Shown: one piece after another, positions 38,838-48,500 of the stretch
How positions within the stretch are numbered: position 1 is the stretch's first letter
How the letters are laid out: the number at the start of each line of letters is the position of its first letter
Assembly: GCF_014904705.1 (NCBI RefSeq)
Contig: NZ_JACZCQ010000005.1
Location: 124,001 to 188,000, forward strand
Reading direction: 5' to 3'
DNA: 64,000 bases
Origin: Nisaea sediminum
Lineage (GTDB): Bacteria > Pseudomonadota > Alphaproteobacteria > Thalassobaculales > Thalassobaculaceae
Notes under the pieces: model-generated
Told to the model about the DNA's origin: nothing
Seen by the model: only the letters and a program-made list of their open reading frames with translations
The model's database searches: none
Program-made: the position numbers and the translations under genes

Positions 38838-40682
38838 TTATTCCGCCGGGCTGGTCCGGATATCGCGGAAGAAGTCGGAACTCAGGCTGCGGAGCCGGCG
38901 GCTGAGAGCGCTCAGCGCCTCGGATGTCGCATCGACCTCCTCAGCGACCTCCTCGCTCTTGCCTGTCGCCGCGGCGAGACGGGCGATGCCTGAATTGACC
39001 TTGTTGGAGGCTTCCGCGGCACTGTCGGCGCTGTGCGCGATCGCGCGGGTCGCCTCCGTCTGTGCCTGCATGGCGCCGGCAGCTTCGCGGGCGTTCCTGT
39101 CGATCGCGGCAACGCTCTCCGCCGCCTCGGCAATGGCGCCCGCCGCCGCGTTGATGACGGCGCGCATCTCCACAACCTGACGCGAGATCTGCTGCGCCGC
39201 GTCCTCGGTCTGCCCGGCAAGCGACTTGACCTCTCCCGCGACGACCGCGAAGCCCTTGCCCATTTCTCCCGCACGGGCCGCTTCGATGGTGGCATTCAGC
39301 GCCAGGAGATTGGTCTGGTGGGCGACGGAACTGATGATGTCGACGAAGCCGTCAACCTCGGCCGCGAGATCGGTCAGCTGCGCGACCGTCGCTGTTGTCC
39401 GTTCAGCCCGCTGCGAGGCCTCTGCCGAGGAGACCGCCGCTTCGTCGATAACACGGCCGAGCGCCGCAATCGACTGATCCAGGGAAGCCGCCGCTTCAGA
39501 CACGCTGCCGGCACCGTTCGCTGCGGTTCCGGAGGCCGACCGCGCCGTCTCCGCGCTTTCCGCCGCTCCGGAAACCGCCTCCCGCATTTGCCGCGTAACC
39601 TCTTCCATCCGCTGCGTCGCCTCTGCGACCTCGGCGAGAATGCGGTTGATCTCCGTATCGAAGGCGCGGAGCACCTCCTCGCGGCGCGCCACTTCGGCGG
39701 CTTGCGCCTCATGCGCGGCGACGGTCCGATCCTGCAGAAGCGCGTTCTCCTCGAGCACGGTCCGGAACTGATCGACCCGCCGGGCGATCGTACCTATCTC
39801 GTCCGAGCGTTCGAGATAGGGCACGTTTGTCGCCTCCTGCGACGCGACCGCCCGGATCGCCTGTGTCACCCTTTCGAGCGGCCGGGTGACGATCCTGCGG
39901 CCCGTGAAATAGGCGGCGACGATGGAGAGAACGGTACCGGCCACGGCGAAGGCCGCGAGCAGCGCCCGGGCACGCTCTGCGAAGGCGGCAAGCTCCTCCT
40001 CCGTGGCGCGGATCTTCTCATTCTCCTCGATCAGGGCGTTGCGCACCTGCTCGGCCGCCAGCGCTTCGTCGGCAAGCTGCCCTTTCAGCAGTGCGACGCG
40101 CTGCTCCACGCCGCCCGAATTGAACAGATCCTCGATCTTTCGCTCGGCCTCATCGGGGGTGATGCCGGGAATGCGGAGTTCGCGGACAGCTTCAGTATAT
40201 TCGCCGCTCTCGAAAATGCCGAAGGAGACGGCGGTTCCACCCTCGAATGGCTCTACCGCGAAGGCGCCGGCCTTCTGAACGTCCCGGCGCTGCTTCCGCT
40301 GCTTGTAGCGGGCGACGATCGCATCCCGCCCCGTATGGATCTCCTCCCGCGCACCGTTTTCCAGCGCCCAGACCTGCAATTCTGCGGCCGGATTGACTTC
40401 GAGGCGGCGCGGGATCTCGAAATAGGCCTGCTGAAGCTTCATGACCTCGGCGCGCAGGTCCTGGTTCATGGCCCGGAGAAGTGCGGCGCGCGCCTCTTCC
40501 TGGACCGAGACCATCGAGAAGATCTGGAAGATGGCGATCAGCAGCCCCGCGAAGACAAGGGCGGTGGTCGCGGCGGCGGAGACGACGAGCTTCGTGCTGA
40601 TGCGCGCGCCAAGCCCCTTTCTCCGTGCCGTCTCATCGACACCGGTATTCGTGTCGCTGCGGTCGAGGGCGAAATCCGTCAT
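38838..40682 (-). CDS. Methyl-accepting chemotaxis protein
   Basis: A 614-residue chemoreceptor. Membrane helix 1 lies near residues 33-58 ([20 protein letters not shown]), a periplasmic ligand domain spans ~59-240, and helix 2 lies near ~243-266. HAMP ([16 protein letters not shown]) follows. The signalling hairpin tip is [19 protein letters not shown] near residue 480, with long coiled coils on each side. The gene is convergent with the CocE hydrolase (7 bp gap). A possible sigma-28 promoter precedes it. Ligand unknown. Confidence 0.92.
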   Translation of the reverse strand: MTDFALDRSDTNTGVDETARRKGLGARISTKLVVSAAATTALVFAGLLIAIFQIFSMVSVQEEARAALLRAMNQDLRAEVMKLQQAYFEIPRRLEVNPAAELQVWALENGAREEIHTGRDAIVARYKQRKQRRDVQKAGAFAVEPFEGGTAVSFGIFESGEYTEAVRELRIPGITPDEAERKIEDLFNSGGVEQRVALLKGQLADEALAAEQVRNALIEENEKIRATEEELAAFAERARALLAAFAVAGTVLSIVAAYFTGRRIVTRPLERVTQAIRAVASQEATNVPYLERSDEIGTIARRVDQFRTVLEENALLQDRTVAAHEAQAAEVARREEVLRAFDTEINRILAEVAEATQRMEEVTRQMREAVSGAAESAETARSASGTAANGAGSVSEAAASLDQSIAALGRVIDEAAVSSAEASQRAERTTATVAQLTDLAAEVDGFVDIISSVAHQTNLLALNATIEAARAGEMGKGFAVVAGEVKSLAGQTEDAAQQISRQVVEMRAVINAAAGAIAEAAESVAAIDRNAREAAGAMQAQTEATRAIAHSADSAAEASNKVNSGIARLAAATGKSEEVAEEVDATSEALSALSRRLRSLSSDFFRDIRTSPAE

Positions 40683-40808
40683 TGATGTCTCGCACTGCGT
40701 GGGCGAGCGGGCCGCAAATCAATGTGTTCGAACGATGCGGCGCGCCGGGTTGCTTCGGCTCGATTTAGAAGCGGCAGGCCAGCTATACAAATGACTCTTT
40801 TGTGGAGA

Positions 40809-40834
40809 AAACCGGCAATACAGATAAAGATTTA
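40809..40834 (-). promoter_or_regulatory. Possible sigma-28 (flagellar) promoter for the chemoreceptor gene
   Basis: On the minus strand TAAATCTT (40834-40827), 10 bases, GCCGGTTT (40816-40809). The known consensus is TAAAGTTT-N11-GCCGATAA, so this is a partial match with one base less spacing. It lies right after the atpF terminator and about 125 bases ahead of the start codon. Confidence 0.3.
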
Positions 40835-40853
40835 CAGGTACTGCGCATAAAAA

Positions 40854-40873
40854 AGCCCCGCCGAAGCGGGGCT
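40854..40873 (-). terminator. Rho-independent terminator of the F0 ATP synthase operon
   Basis: Stem AGCCCCGC (40854-40861) and GCGGGGCT (40866-40873) with a tetraloop that reads TTCG on the minus strand. On the minus strand it is followed by a T run, and it begins 23 bases after the atpF stop. Confidence 0.9.
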
Positions 40874-40896
40874 CTTTCGTGACTCGTTCGAGTGGT

Positions 40897-41379
40897 TTAC
40901 TGGAGACGGCCCGGAAGCTCGTCCACAGCGCTTTTCAGGATCTTGGCATTGACCTCGGGGGTCACCTTGTCCGCAAGCAGCTTGCCGGTCGCCGCCATGG
41001 CAAGCTCGACCGCCTGATTGCGCACATCCTGCAGGGCCTGGGCCTCGGCGCGAGCGATCTTCTCGGCCGCCTGTTCTTCCCGGCGCTTCAGGGTCTCGGC
41101 GAGGTGCTCCTTCGCGTCCTTGCGGATGCGGGCGGCCTCTTCCTTGGCGTGGGAGACGATCTCCTCGGCTTCCTTGAGGGCGTCACGCTGCAGGCGCTGG
41201 TAGTTGGCGAGAGCCGCCTGGGCGTCTTCGCGCAGAGACTCGGCTTCCTGCAGCTGAGCCGCGATGGCAGCGGATTTCTCGTCCAGCATGCCGCCGATCT
41301 TCGAGACCACCGGCTTGATCGCCACGACGACGAAGATGACGAAGGCAATCGCGACCCAGAAAGTCGGATCCTGGAGCAT
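40897..41379 (-). CDS. atpF: F0 ATP synthase subunit b
   Basis: A 160-residue peripheral-stalk subunit. One N-terminal membrane helix (FWVAIAFVIFVVVAIKPVV) is followed by a long charged helical coiled coil. The start overlaps the stop of the b' gene by one base (TAATG). Last gene of the F0 operon, directly before the terminator. Confidence 0.94.
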   Translation of the reverse strand: MLQDPTFWVAIAFVIFVVVAIKPVVSKIGGMLDEKSAAIAAQLQEAESLREDAQAALANYQRLQRDALKEAEEIVSHAKEEAARIRKDAKEHLAETLKRREEQAAEKIARAEAQALQDVRNQAVELAMAATGKLLADKVTPEVNAKILKSAVDELPGRLQ

Positions 41380-41972
41380 TATTTTGCCTCCATCGCTGCG
41401 GCCACGGCCTTGTTGAGCTCGGTCTTGGTAACCTTGACACCGATCAGCTTCTGCACCGCTTCACCGGCAACCTCGCTCACCACGTCCTTGACGTTGGAGA
41501 GAGCCTCGGTGCGCGCGGCCTCGATCGTTGCCTCGGCTTCCTTGACCTTCTTCACGGCGGCGGCATCCGCCTCGGCCTCGGCCTTGGCATTCGCCTTGGA
41601 AGCTTCTTCCTTGGCCGCGCCGACCAGTTCATGGGCCGAGCCGCGGGCATCGGCCAGCGCCTTCTCGTAATTGGCCTGAACCTCTTCGGCGTCCGCCTTC
41701 AGCTTGCCGGCCTTGTCGAGATCTTCCGCGAGCTTGCTGTGCCGTTCTTCAAGCACGTACTCGATACGCGGGATCGCGATCTTCGTCATCGCGATGTAGA
41801 GCACGATGAACGTGACGAAGAGCCAGAAGACCTGTGTCGGGAACGTACCGATATCGAGCTGCGGCAGAGTCCCGCCGCCACCATGATCGCTGGCAGCCAG
41901 CGCACCTTCGGTCGCCAGAGCGAGCGCTCCGGTGATCCCGAACGCAGCCGAGTTCTTGAGATAGCGTGTCAT
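41379..41972 (-). CDS. atpG: F0 ATP synthase subunit b' (second b-type subunit)
   Basis: A 197-residue b-type stalk subunit. A leader (MTRYLKNSAAFGITGALALA) precedes the membrane helix FPTQVFWLFVTFIVLYIAMT and a long Ala/Glu/Lys-rich helix. I chose the ATG at 41972 because a GGAACGGA ribosome-like sequence lies upstream. A GTG at 42002 would add 10 residues without a ribosome site. Phototrophs and alphaproteobacteria carry this b' in addition to b; the gene is also called atpF2. Confidence 0.9.
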   Translation of the reverse strand: MTRYLKNSAAFGITGALALATEGALAASDHGGGGTLPQLDIGTFPTQVFWLFVTFIVLYIAMTKIAIPRIEYVLEERHSKLAEDLDKAGKLKADAEEVQANYEKALADARGSAHELVGAAKEEASKANAKAEAEADAAAVKKVKEAEATIEAARTEALSNVKDVVSEVAGEAVQKLIGVKVTKTELNKAVAAAMEAK

Positions 41973-42048
41973 GCCGCCGTCCAATTCCGTTCCAGTACTC
42001 ACTTGAAACCGCGGAAGCCGGCCGGAGCCGGCTCCCGGAAAACCGGTC

Positions 42049-42273
42049 TTAGGAGAACAGGATGAGGAACGCGATCAGCAGCGCGAACAGCGCGACGGCT
42101 TCCGTCAGGGCAAAGCCCAGGATGCCGATGCCGAAGACTTCACCGCGGGCCGCCGGGTTGCGGGCGATGGAGGCAACGAGCGTGGAAAAGATGTTTCCGA
42201 TACCAACGCCGACACCCATGAGGGCGATAACAGCGATACCGGCGCCAATCATCTTCGCGGCTTCAACGTCCAT
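42049..42273 (-). CDS. atpE: F0 ATP synthase subunit c
   Basis: A 74-residue rotor-ring hairpin, normal length. Helix 1 is [20 protein letters not shown], the polar loop is ARNPAARGE, and helix 2 contains the proton-binding carboxylate as [15 protein letters not shown]. The carboxylate is glutamate. No sodium-binding motif (Q/E plus ES) is evident, so it is probably proton-driven. Confidence 0.95.
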   Translation of the reverse strand: MDVEAAKMIGAGIAVIALMGVGVGIGNIFSTLVASIARNPAARGEVFGIGILGFALTEAVALFALLIAFLILFS

Positions 42274-42350
42274 GATCTAGTCCTTCCTTTGGATCACGTA
42301 GTTCACAAAACGGGCCGGTCACCCGGCCCGCGTTCAGTTCGTCTCAGGCC

Positions 42351-43073
42351 TCAGTGCAGATGGATCGCATCGTGCAGGTAGAGGCAGGTGAGAATGGTGA
42401 AAACGTATGCCTGAAGCACCGCCACCAGGATTTCGAAGGCGGTCAGTGCCACAATCAGGGCAAGGGGTGCAACCCCAAACACGCCGAGGGCGATGACGAA
42501 GCCGCCGAACACCTTCAGCATGGTGTGGCCGGCCATCATGTTCGCGAAGAGACGAACGGAGAGGCTGACCGGACGCACGAAGTAGGAAATCACCTCGATC
42601 GGGATCAACAGCGGCGCCATGTAGACGGGCGCGCCGGACGGGAAGAAGAAGGTGAAGAAGTGCAGGCCGTGGCGCGCGAGCGCGATGATCGTCACGCCGA
42701 TGAAGACCACGAAGGCCATGGCGAAAGTGACGATGATCTGGCTCGTCGGCGTGTAGCTGTAGGGCAGCATGCCGAAGAGGTTGCAGGCCAGGATGAACAT
42801 GAAGAGGGAGAACACGAAGGGGAAGTACTTGCGTCCCTCGCTGCCGACATTGTCCTTCACCATATTGGCGATGAACTCGTAGGAGAGCTCGGCCATCAGC
42901 TGCCAGCGGCCCGGAACCAGGCGGCGTCCGCTCATGGACAGCGTCAGGAACGCGGTCACGCCAGCGATCGCCAGAACCATCCAGGCGGCGGAATTGGTGA
43001 AGGAGAGATCGACACCGCCGACCTCGATCGGGATCAGCGTTTTCAGCTCAAACTGTGCGACCGGTGATGCCAC
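42351..43073 (-). CDS. atpB: F0 ATP synthase subunit a
   Basis: A 240-residue stator channel subunit. The essential arginine lies in VSLSVRLFANMMAGH near residue 180, next to IPIEVISYFVRP. The start is a GTG at 43073 with an AGGGGAACGAG sequence upstream. It follows atpI by 12 bp and precedes atpE by 77 bp. Confidence 0.95.
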   Translation of the reverse strand: MASPVAQFELKTLIPIEVGGVDLSFTNSAAWMVLAIAGVTAFLTLSMSGRRLVPGRWQLMAELSYEFIANMVKDNVGSEGRKYFPFVFSLFMFILACNLFGMLPYSYTPTSQIIVTFAMAFVVFIGVTIIALARHGLHFFTFFFPSGAPVYMAPLLIPIEVISYFVRPVSLSVRLFANMMAGHTMLKVFGGFVIALGVFGVAPLALIVALTAFEILVAVLQAYVFTILTCLYLHDAIHLH

Positions 43074-43085
43074 GCCTCGTTCCCC

Positions 43086-43457
43086 TTACTCGTCCCCGGC
43101 CTGTCCGTCAGACCGTTTGTTCGTCGAGGACCGCTTGTATCCCACCTGCAACCCCTCTCCCGTCGCGGCGCGGTAGACATTCATCATGCCGCCGGCAGCG
43201 CCCAGGAAGAAGAACAGTATGAGCAGCCAGGGAGCGGTCCCAAGCCAACTGTCCAAGAGGTACCCGATACCGGCCCCGACGCCGACGCCGGCAACCAGTT
43301 CGACGCCGATCCGCATCGCCATGCCGAGACCTTCGGTGGCGACCGAACCACGCGTTCCCTTCGGCCCGCTCTCTCCCTGATCCTCTCCCCGGGCCCGGCG
43401 CAATCTGGCATCCAGATCGTCCAGCGAGGGAGGATCGCTAGGTTTTTCACCTGTCAT
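43086..43457 (-). CDS. atpI: ATP synthase accessory protein AtpI
   Basis: A 123-residue membrane protein that assists c-ring assembly. A charged N-terminal third (DDLDARLRRARGEDQ) is followed by two helices: ELVAGVGVGAGIGYLLDSWL and LLILFFFLGAAGGMMNVYRA. The start at 43457 is chosen for family-like length; the frame is open to 43529. First gene of the F0 operon. Confidence 0.88.
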   Translation of the reverse strand: MTGEKPSDPPSLDDLDARLRRARGEDQGESGPKGTRGSVATEGLGMAMRIGVELVAGVGVGAGIGYLLDSWLGTAPWLLILFFFLGAAGGMMNVYRAATGEGLQVGYKRSSTNKRSDGQAGDE

Positions 43458-43637
43458 GGAGCGATCCCGAACGGCCGAAGCCGGTGAAGTACCCCGCTTC
43501 CGCAGGCCTGACCCGCAAAAGCGCCGCAAACATACGGAGGCACCCTCCCCCTGTCAAGGCGGAAGCCGCAGCGCGAAAAAGCCTACAACTAATTGATTTC
43601 AATAGATTTTAAAGAAGGTGCGGCAGACCGCCACCGG

Positions 43638-46600
43638 CTAACTCGCGTCTCGGAGCTCGACCGCGCCCGCCAAATCGACGGAAACCAGCTGGCTGACGCC
43701 CCGTTCCGCCATGGTCACGCCGAACAGCCGGTCCATGCGGGCCATGGTCAGACGATGGTGGGTAATGACCAGGAAACGCGTACCCGTCTGCTTGCTGATT
43801 TCCTGCAAGAGGGTGCAGAAGCGGTCGACGTTGGTGTCGTCGAGCGGCGCGTCGACCTCGTCGAGCACGCAGATCGGCGAGGGGTTGGTCAGGAAGGCGG
43901 CGAAGACCAGCGCCACCGCGGTCAGTGCCTGCTCGCCGCCGGAGAGCAGCGACATGACCTGCATCTTCTTGCCCGGCGGGCTCGCCATGATCTCGAGGCC
44001 TGCATCAAGCGGATCGTCGTCCTCGACCATCTTCAGATGCGCCTGCCCGCCACCGAAGAGCCGGGTGAAGAGATCCTGGAAATGGGCATTCACCCGATCG
44101 AATGATTCGAGCAGGCGCTGGCGGCCTTCGCGATTCAGGGTCTGGATTGCGCCGCGCAGCCGGGCGATGGCCTGGATCAGGTCGTCGCGCTCGCTCTCCA
44201 TGCCGGCGATTCTCTCCTCCAGCTCCGCAACCTCCTGCTCGGCCCGCAGGTTGACGGCGCCGATGCGCTCGCGCTCCTGAGTCAGGCGCTCGAGCCGCCG
44301 ACTGACCTCCTCGGCATCCGGCAGCGGCGCTTCCGGATCGATCCCGGCTTTCTCTAGGATCTCGTCCGGGCGGCATTCGAGCCGCTCGAGGATCCGTTCG
44401 CGCAGGGCGGCGATGGCCTGATTGACCTGCTCCAGCACGCCTTCGGCGCGGATATGCGCCTCGCGGGCCTCGGCCAGTTCGCGGTCCGCCTGCCGCGCCG
44501 TCTCGTCTGCCGCGCGCTGCCGCGCTTCGGCCTCCGCCAGCACGTCGGCCGCAGTCTTTCGCTTGGTCTCGGAGGCGGAAATGGAAGAAATCAGGGTGTT
44601 GCGCTGCTTCTCGATCTCCGCCGGGCGCGCGTCCAGCCGCTCTATCTCGGTTGTCTCGGCGACCTGGCGCTCGGTCAGTTCCTCCTTGCGCGCCGCCGCC
44701 CGCTCGTTGCGGTCGGACCAACTCTTGATCTCGCCCTCGATGGCGGAGAGGCGGGTGCGGCGGGCCTCGGCCTCGCGCATCAGCCTGTCATGCGCGCTGC
44801 GGGCTTCGGCCAGCGCATTGCGCTTGTCGGCGAGTTCCTGGCGGTAGCCGGCGCTCTCGGCCCGGAGCCTGGCGACATCGTCGAGCTCGACCTCTGCCGC
44901 CTCCGCCTGCGTCCGCTGCCGCTCCGCCTCCTCGATCTCGCCCTCATACCTGACCTTCGTATCGTCGAGCGCGGAGAGCTTGGAGTCGATTTCGGCCAGC
45001 AGCGCCGCCAGCTTTGCCCGCCGGGTGCGGGCCGTCTCGTTCTCCTGAAGCGCGGTCCGCATCGCCTCGCGCGCCGCCTTCTCGGCTTCGACAGCCTCGC
45101 GTTGGGAGACGCGCGCCGCCTCGAGTTTCTCCGCCGCCGCCGCGCGGGTCGTCTCGACCCCGCCGATCTCGTTCTTCAGCGCCGCCAGCCGGTTGCGCTG
45201 CTGCAGACGCACGGCGGCGCTGCTCGGCGCGCCGGGCGCGGTGACGAACCCGTCCCAGCGGCAGAGCCCGCCGTCGCGGCTGACCAGACGCTGGCCGTCC
45301 TTCAGGGCCGGCTGCAGCTTCCGCGCGGTCTCGAAATCCTCGACCACGCCGGTCGCCGCGAGCCGGCGCGAGAGAGCGGCCGGCGCCTTGATGCGGGCGG
45401 CGAGCGGCTCGACGCTGTCGGGCAGCGCGGCGCCGGACGGCGTGCCGGAAACCCCGCTCCAGTAGCGTTTCTGGGTCGCCTCGCCCTCGACCAGCGGCGC
45501 GGTCAGGTCGTCGCCGAGCGCCGCGCCGAGCGCGGTCTCGTAGCCGGGCTCCGCCGAAAGAGCATCGAGGATCGGGGCGGCATCGCCCTCCTCTCCGTCG
45601 CCGGCGAGGATCTGTTCCAGCGCCGAGGCTTCGGCGGTCAGCCGTGCCAGCCCCGACTCGACCTCCTGCAGGGCCGCGCGGGCGGTACTTTCCGCCTCGG
45701 ACGCCTCGTTACGCGCGGTTTCCGAGGTCTCGGAGGCCTCGCGGGCGGCTTCCAGCGCCGCTTCCGAATCGGTGACGGCCTTTTCCGCCGCCTCGACCTC
45801 GCCGGGTCCCGCCGCCGAGTCCTTCAGCCGCTGGCGGTCCTCCTCCAGCTTCTCGATCTGCCGGGTCAGCCGCTCGACCTGCTCGCGCGCCATCCGCGCC
45901 TGGCGCTGCAGGCTGGCCCGCCGCGCTTCGGTGGTCGCGATATGTTCGGTCATCTCGGAGAGCCGGGTCTCCAGCGCGTCGGCGGCCCGGTTGATCTCGG
46001 CAAGTGCTGCGCTCGCCTCCGCCTGCGCCTCGGCCTCGCCCTCACGGGCGGCGGCGATCTCTTCATGTTCGACCTGCAACCGCTCCAGCGCCTCGGCCGC
46101 GTCCACCGACAGCGAGAGTTCGCGCTCGAGGTCGGCGGCGATCTGGCGGAGACGGGTCTCGGCCTCGCTCTTCGCCGTGACGATCCGGCGCTCCTCGTTG
46201 TCGAGTTCGGCCCGCGCCAGGGTCAGGCGCTGCAGTTCCGCAGCAGCCGCCGCCTCGGCCTCGCGGAGCGACGGCAGCGTCGCCGCGGTCTCGGTCTGCA
46301 CCGTACTCGCCTCGGCCGCCTTCTGCGTCGCCGCAGCAACCGCGTCCGAGGCCTCGGCCAGTACCTTGCCGGCGGCGGCCCGCTCCTCCTTGGTCGCTTC
46401 CCAGCGGCGGTGCAGCAGGACCGATTCGGCGGAGCGGATCTGCTCGGCGACGGTGCGGTAGCGTTGCGCCTGCTTGGCCTGCTGGCGGAGGCCGTGGAGC
46501 TGGCCCTCCAGCGCCTTCAGCACGTCCTCCAGCCGTTCGAGATTGGTTTCCGCCGCCCGGAGCCGGATCTCGGCCTCGCGCCGCCTTGTATAGAGACCGC

Positions 46601-47111
46601 GGATATTGGCGGCCTCTTCCAGAAGAATGCGCCGTTCGGACGGCTTGGCGTTGATGATGGCGCCGATCCGGCCCTGGCTGACCAGACCGGCGGATCGGGC
46701 GCCGGTACCGGCATCGGCGAAGAGGAGCTGCACGTCGCGGGCCCGGACCTCGCGGCCGTTGACCCGGTAGGCCGAACCCTTGCTGCGCTCGATCCGGCGG
46801 ATCACCTCGAGTTCGGGCGAATCGTTCAGCGCCGCCGGGGCTGTGCGGTCCTCGTTGTTCACCAGGAGCGCGACCTCGGCGAGGTTGCGGGCCGGCCGGT
46901 TGGAGGTGCCTCCGAAGATGACGTCGTCCATCTCTCCGCCGCGCATCTGCTTGGCGGAGGTCTCTCCCATCACCCATCTGAGGGCCTCGACCAGATTCGA
47001 CTTGCCGCAGCCGTTCGGCCCGACAACCCCGGTCATGCCTTCCTCGATCACGAGCTCGGTCGGATCGACGAAGGACTTGAAGCCCGAAAGACGGAGTTTG
47101 GAGAGATGCAC
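43638..47111 (-). CDS. smc: Chromosome segregation protein SMC
   Basis: A 1157-residue condensin ATPase that organises and helps segregate the chromosome. It starts with GTG at 47111, giving HLSKLRLSGFKSFVDPTEL. Walker A is GPNGCGKSN at residues 31-39. Two long coiled coils flank a hinge (~500-650, around YETALGAALGDDLTAPLVEG). The C-terminal head carries LLSGGEQALTAVAL and Walker B PICVLDEVDAPLDDTN. No scpA/scpB is in the window. A TGAGGAG site supports the GTG start. Confidence 0.95.
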   Translation of the reverse strand: MHLSKLRLSGFKSFVDPTELVIEEGMTGVVGPNGCGKSNLVEALRWVMGETSAKQMRGGEMDDVIFGGTSNRPARNLAEVALLVNNEDRTAPAALNDSPELEVIRRIERSKGSAYRVNGREVRARDVQLLFADAGTGARSAGLVSQGRIGAIINAKPSERRILLEEAANIRGLYTRRREAEIRLRAAETNLERLEDVLKALEGQLHGLRQQAKQAQRYRTVAEQIRSAESVLLHRRWEATKEERAAAGKVLAEASDAVAAATQKAAEASTVQTETAATLPSLREAEAAAAAELQRLTLARAELDNEERRIVTAKSEAETRLRQIAADLERELSLSVDAAEALERLQVEHEEIAAAREGEAEAQAEASAALAEINRAADALETRLSEMTEHIATTEARRASLQRQARMAREQVERLTRQIEKLEEDRQRLKDSAAGPGEVEAAEKAVTDSEAALEAAREASETSETARNEASEAESTARAALQEVESGLARLTAEASALEQILAGDGEEGDAAPILDALSAEPGYETALGAALGDDLTAPLVEGEATQKRYWSGVSGTPSGAALPDSVEPLAARIKAPAALSRRLAATGVVEDFETARKLQPALKDGQRLVSRDGGLCRWDGFVTAPGAPSSAAVRLQQRNRLAALKNEIGGVETTRAAAAEKLEAARVSQREAVEAEKAAREAMRTALQENETARTRRAKLAALLAEIDSKLSALDDTKVRYEGEIEEAERQRTQAEAAEVELDDVARLRAESAGYRQELADKRNALAEARSAHDRLMREAEARRTRLSAIEGEIKSWSDRNERAAARKEELTERQVAETTEIERLDARPAEIEKQRNTLISSISASETKRKTAADVLAEAEARQRAADETARQADRELAEAREAHIRAEGVLEQVNQAIAALRERILERLECRPDEILEKAGIDPEAPLPDAEEVSRRLERLTQERERIGAVNLRAEQEVAELEERIAGMESERDDLIQAIARLRGAIQTLNREGRQRLLESFDRVNAHFQDLFTRLFGGGQAHLKMVEDDDPLDAGLEIMASPPGKKMQVMSLLSGGEQALTAVALVFAAFLTNPSPICVLDEVDAPLDDTNVDRFCTLLQEISKQTGTRFLVITHHRLTMARMDRLFGVTMAERGVSQLVSVDLAGAVELRDAS

Positions 47112-47149
47112 CCGTTAGACGCTCCTCAATGCCGGTCCCGCGCCGTGCC

Positions 47150-47767
47150 TCAGAGCGCGGCCGAGATCGCCTCCTCGAAGGACTCGAAGGTGAACACACT
47201 GTCGAGCTTGCGTCCATTCATCATGAAGGAGGGTGTCGCGGTGATGCCGAGGTCCCGGCTCGCCGTCAGGCGCTCGTTCAGGATGTAATCGATCAGCTTC
47301 TCGTCGTTCATGCAGTCCTCGACCTGCTTCTCCGAGAGGCCGGCAAGCTTGCCGAGCTTGACCAGAGCGCCATAGGGATCGTTCGCCCGAGACCAGGCCT
47401 CCTGCTTCTTCATCAGGATTTCGACCATCGCGAAGTAGCGTTTGCCTTCGAGGCAGCGCGCCATGGCGGAGGCCCGGAGCGCCCACTGGTCGAGCGGGAA
47501 GTCCTTGAATTCGAACCGGATCTTGCCGGTGTCGATATAGGCTTCCTTCAGCTTCGGCAGAACCTCGGTATGGAAGCGCGCGCAGTGCGGGCAGGTCATG
47601 GAGAAATATTCGGTGATCAGCAGCTTTGCGTCCGGATTGCCGAGAATCCGGGGCGCGGTCGCCTTCTCCATGTCCACGCCCTCGGCCAGCGCCGGCAGCG
47701 GCAGCATTCCCGCCACGGGCGCGATCAGGCCCAGACCCAACACAAGATTTAGTGTTCTACGGCGCAC
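47150..47767 (-). CDS. DsbA-family periplasmic thiol:disulfide oxidoreductase
   Basis: A 205-residue exported thioredoxin-fold protein. The start is GTG at 47767 with a perfect AGGAGG (plus-strand 47774-47779). The signal peptide begins MRRRTLNLVLGLGLIAPVAG. The active site is FSMTCPHCARFHTEVLP near residues 57-73, with the cis-proline loop GITATPSFMMNGR near residue 180. Probably introduces disulfides in the envelope. It belongs to a conserved alphaproteobacterial block with smc, DUF721 and mutY. Confidence 0.92.
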   Translation of the reverse strand: MRRRTLNLVLGLGLIAPVAGMLPLPALAEGVDMEKATAPRILGNPDAKLLITEYFSMTCPHCARFHTEVLPKLKEAYIDTGKIRFEFKDFPLDQWALRASAMARCLEGKRYFAMVEILMKKQEAWSRANDPYGALVKLGKLAGLSEKQVEDCMNDEKLIDYILNERLTASRDLGITATPSFMMNGRKLDSVFTFESFEEAISAAL

Positions 47768-47880
47768 TTATTGCCTCCTGTTACAAGATGTTGAAATTCT
47801 AGTGCGGCTTTTCCCCGCCCGCAACCACCTGAAAACGCGGCTTCCGGCCGCCACGCCGGACACTCTGCTGAGCAATCATG

Positions 47881-48435
47881 TCAGGAATTGGTCCGTTTTT
47901 TCACGTCGCCGTCAGCGCTTTTCGCCTTGGAGCGGGCGGCGACGGCCTTTCCGAGATCCTCCAGCGCCTGCCGGAGATCGCTGCGCCCGACCCCGGAAAC
48001 GCTCTCGTGGATCCGGCTTTCCTCCTGCGGGGCGAGCGGCCGCAGCTTCGGCCGCGTGCTCTCCCGGCGCTTCGGCAACGGGCCTTGCTTCAACGCGATT
48101 CGCGCGATGGCGCTGTACCCGAAGACGGTATTGATGCGTTCGATGATCTGCGGGATCTGGTGCTGCACCTCGAGCGCCGCCGCGCCCGCGACCCGCAGAT
48201 GCAGGGTGCCGCCGCCGGTCGATCCGCGGGCGAAGGCTAGCTTTTCCGGTGCGGTATCGAGCGCCAGCACCTCGCCAACGATGGCGGGCCAGTCGCTGAC
48301 GATGCGCGATTCGGTGAAGCCGCGCCGCCGCATCGCCTTGTCGCCGAGTCCCGGCGCGGCGGCGGCGACCCGCGTCAGGCCGCTGTAATGGCGCCTTGCG
48401 CGCGCCGTTTGCTCCTTGGTGCCGTCGTCAGCCAT
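47881..48435 (-). CDS. DUF721 family protein (DciA-like)
   Basis: A 184-residue protein with the DUF721 core FTESRIVSDWPAIVGEVLAL and GTLHLRVAGAAALEVQHQIP. The family includes DciA, which loads the replicative helicase in many bacteria lacking DnaC; that role here is inferred from family. The start at 48435 (MADDGTKEQTARARRHY) is preferred to 48477. It is divergent from mutY by 65 bp. Confidence 0.8.
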   Translation of the reverse strand: MADDGTKEQTARARRHYSGLTRVAAAAPGLGDKAMRRRGFTESRIVSDWPAIVGEVLALDTAPEKLAFARGSTGGGTLHLRVAGAAALEVQHQIPQIIERINTVFGYSAIARIALKQGPLPKRRESTRPKLRPLAPQEESRIHESVSGVGRSDLRQALEDLGKAVAARSKAKSADGDVKKRTNS

Positions 48436-48500
48436 TGCCGCCTTTCCCTCCTGCCCTAATGTAAGGGCTCCGGCCAAAGACCCAATGGAAATTCGCTGAA

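Noticed and set aside
43591-43602. ATTGA-TT-TCAAT inverted repeat upstream of atpI
   Set aside because: AT-rich and short; may be part of the atp promoter, but I could not fit convincing -35 and -10 boxes.
44454-47288. Long open plus-strand frame of about 940 codons
   Set aside because: It lies entirely antisense to smc; GC-rich genes create long open frames on the opposite strand. The amino-acid composition (Arg/Leu/Gly-rich) is not protein-like.
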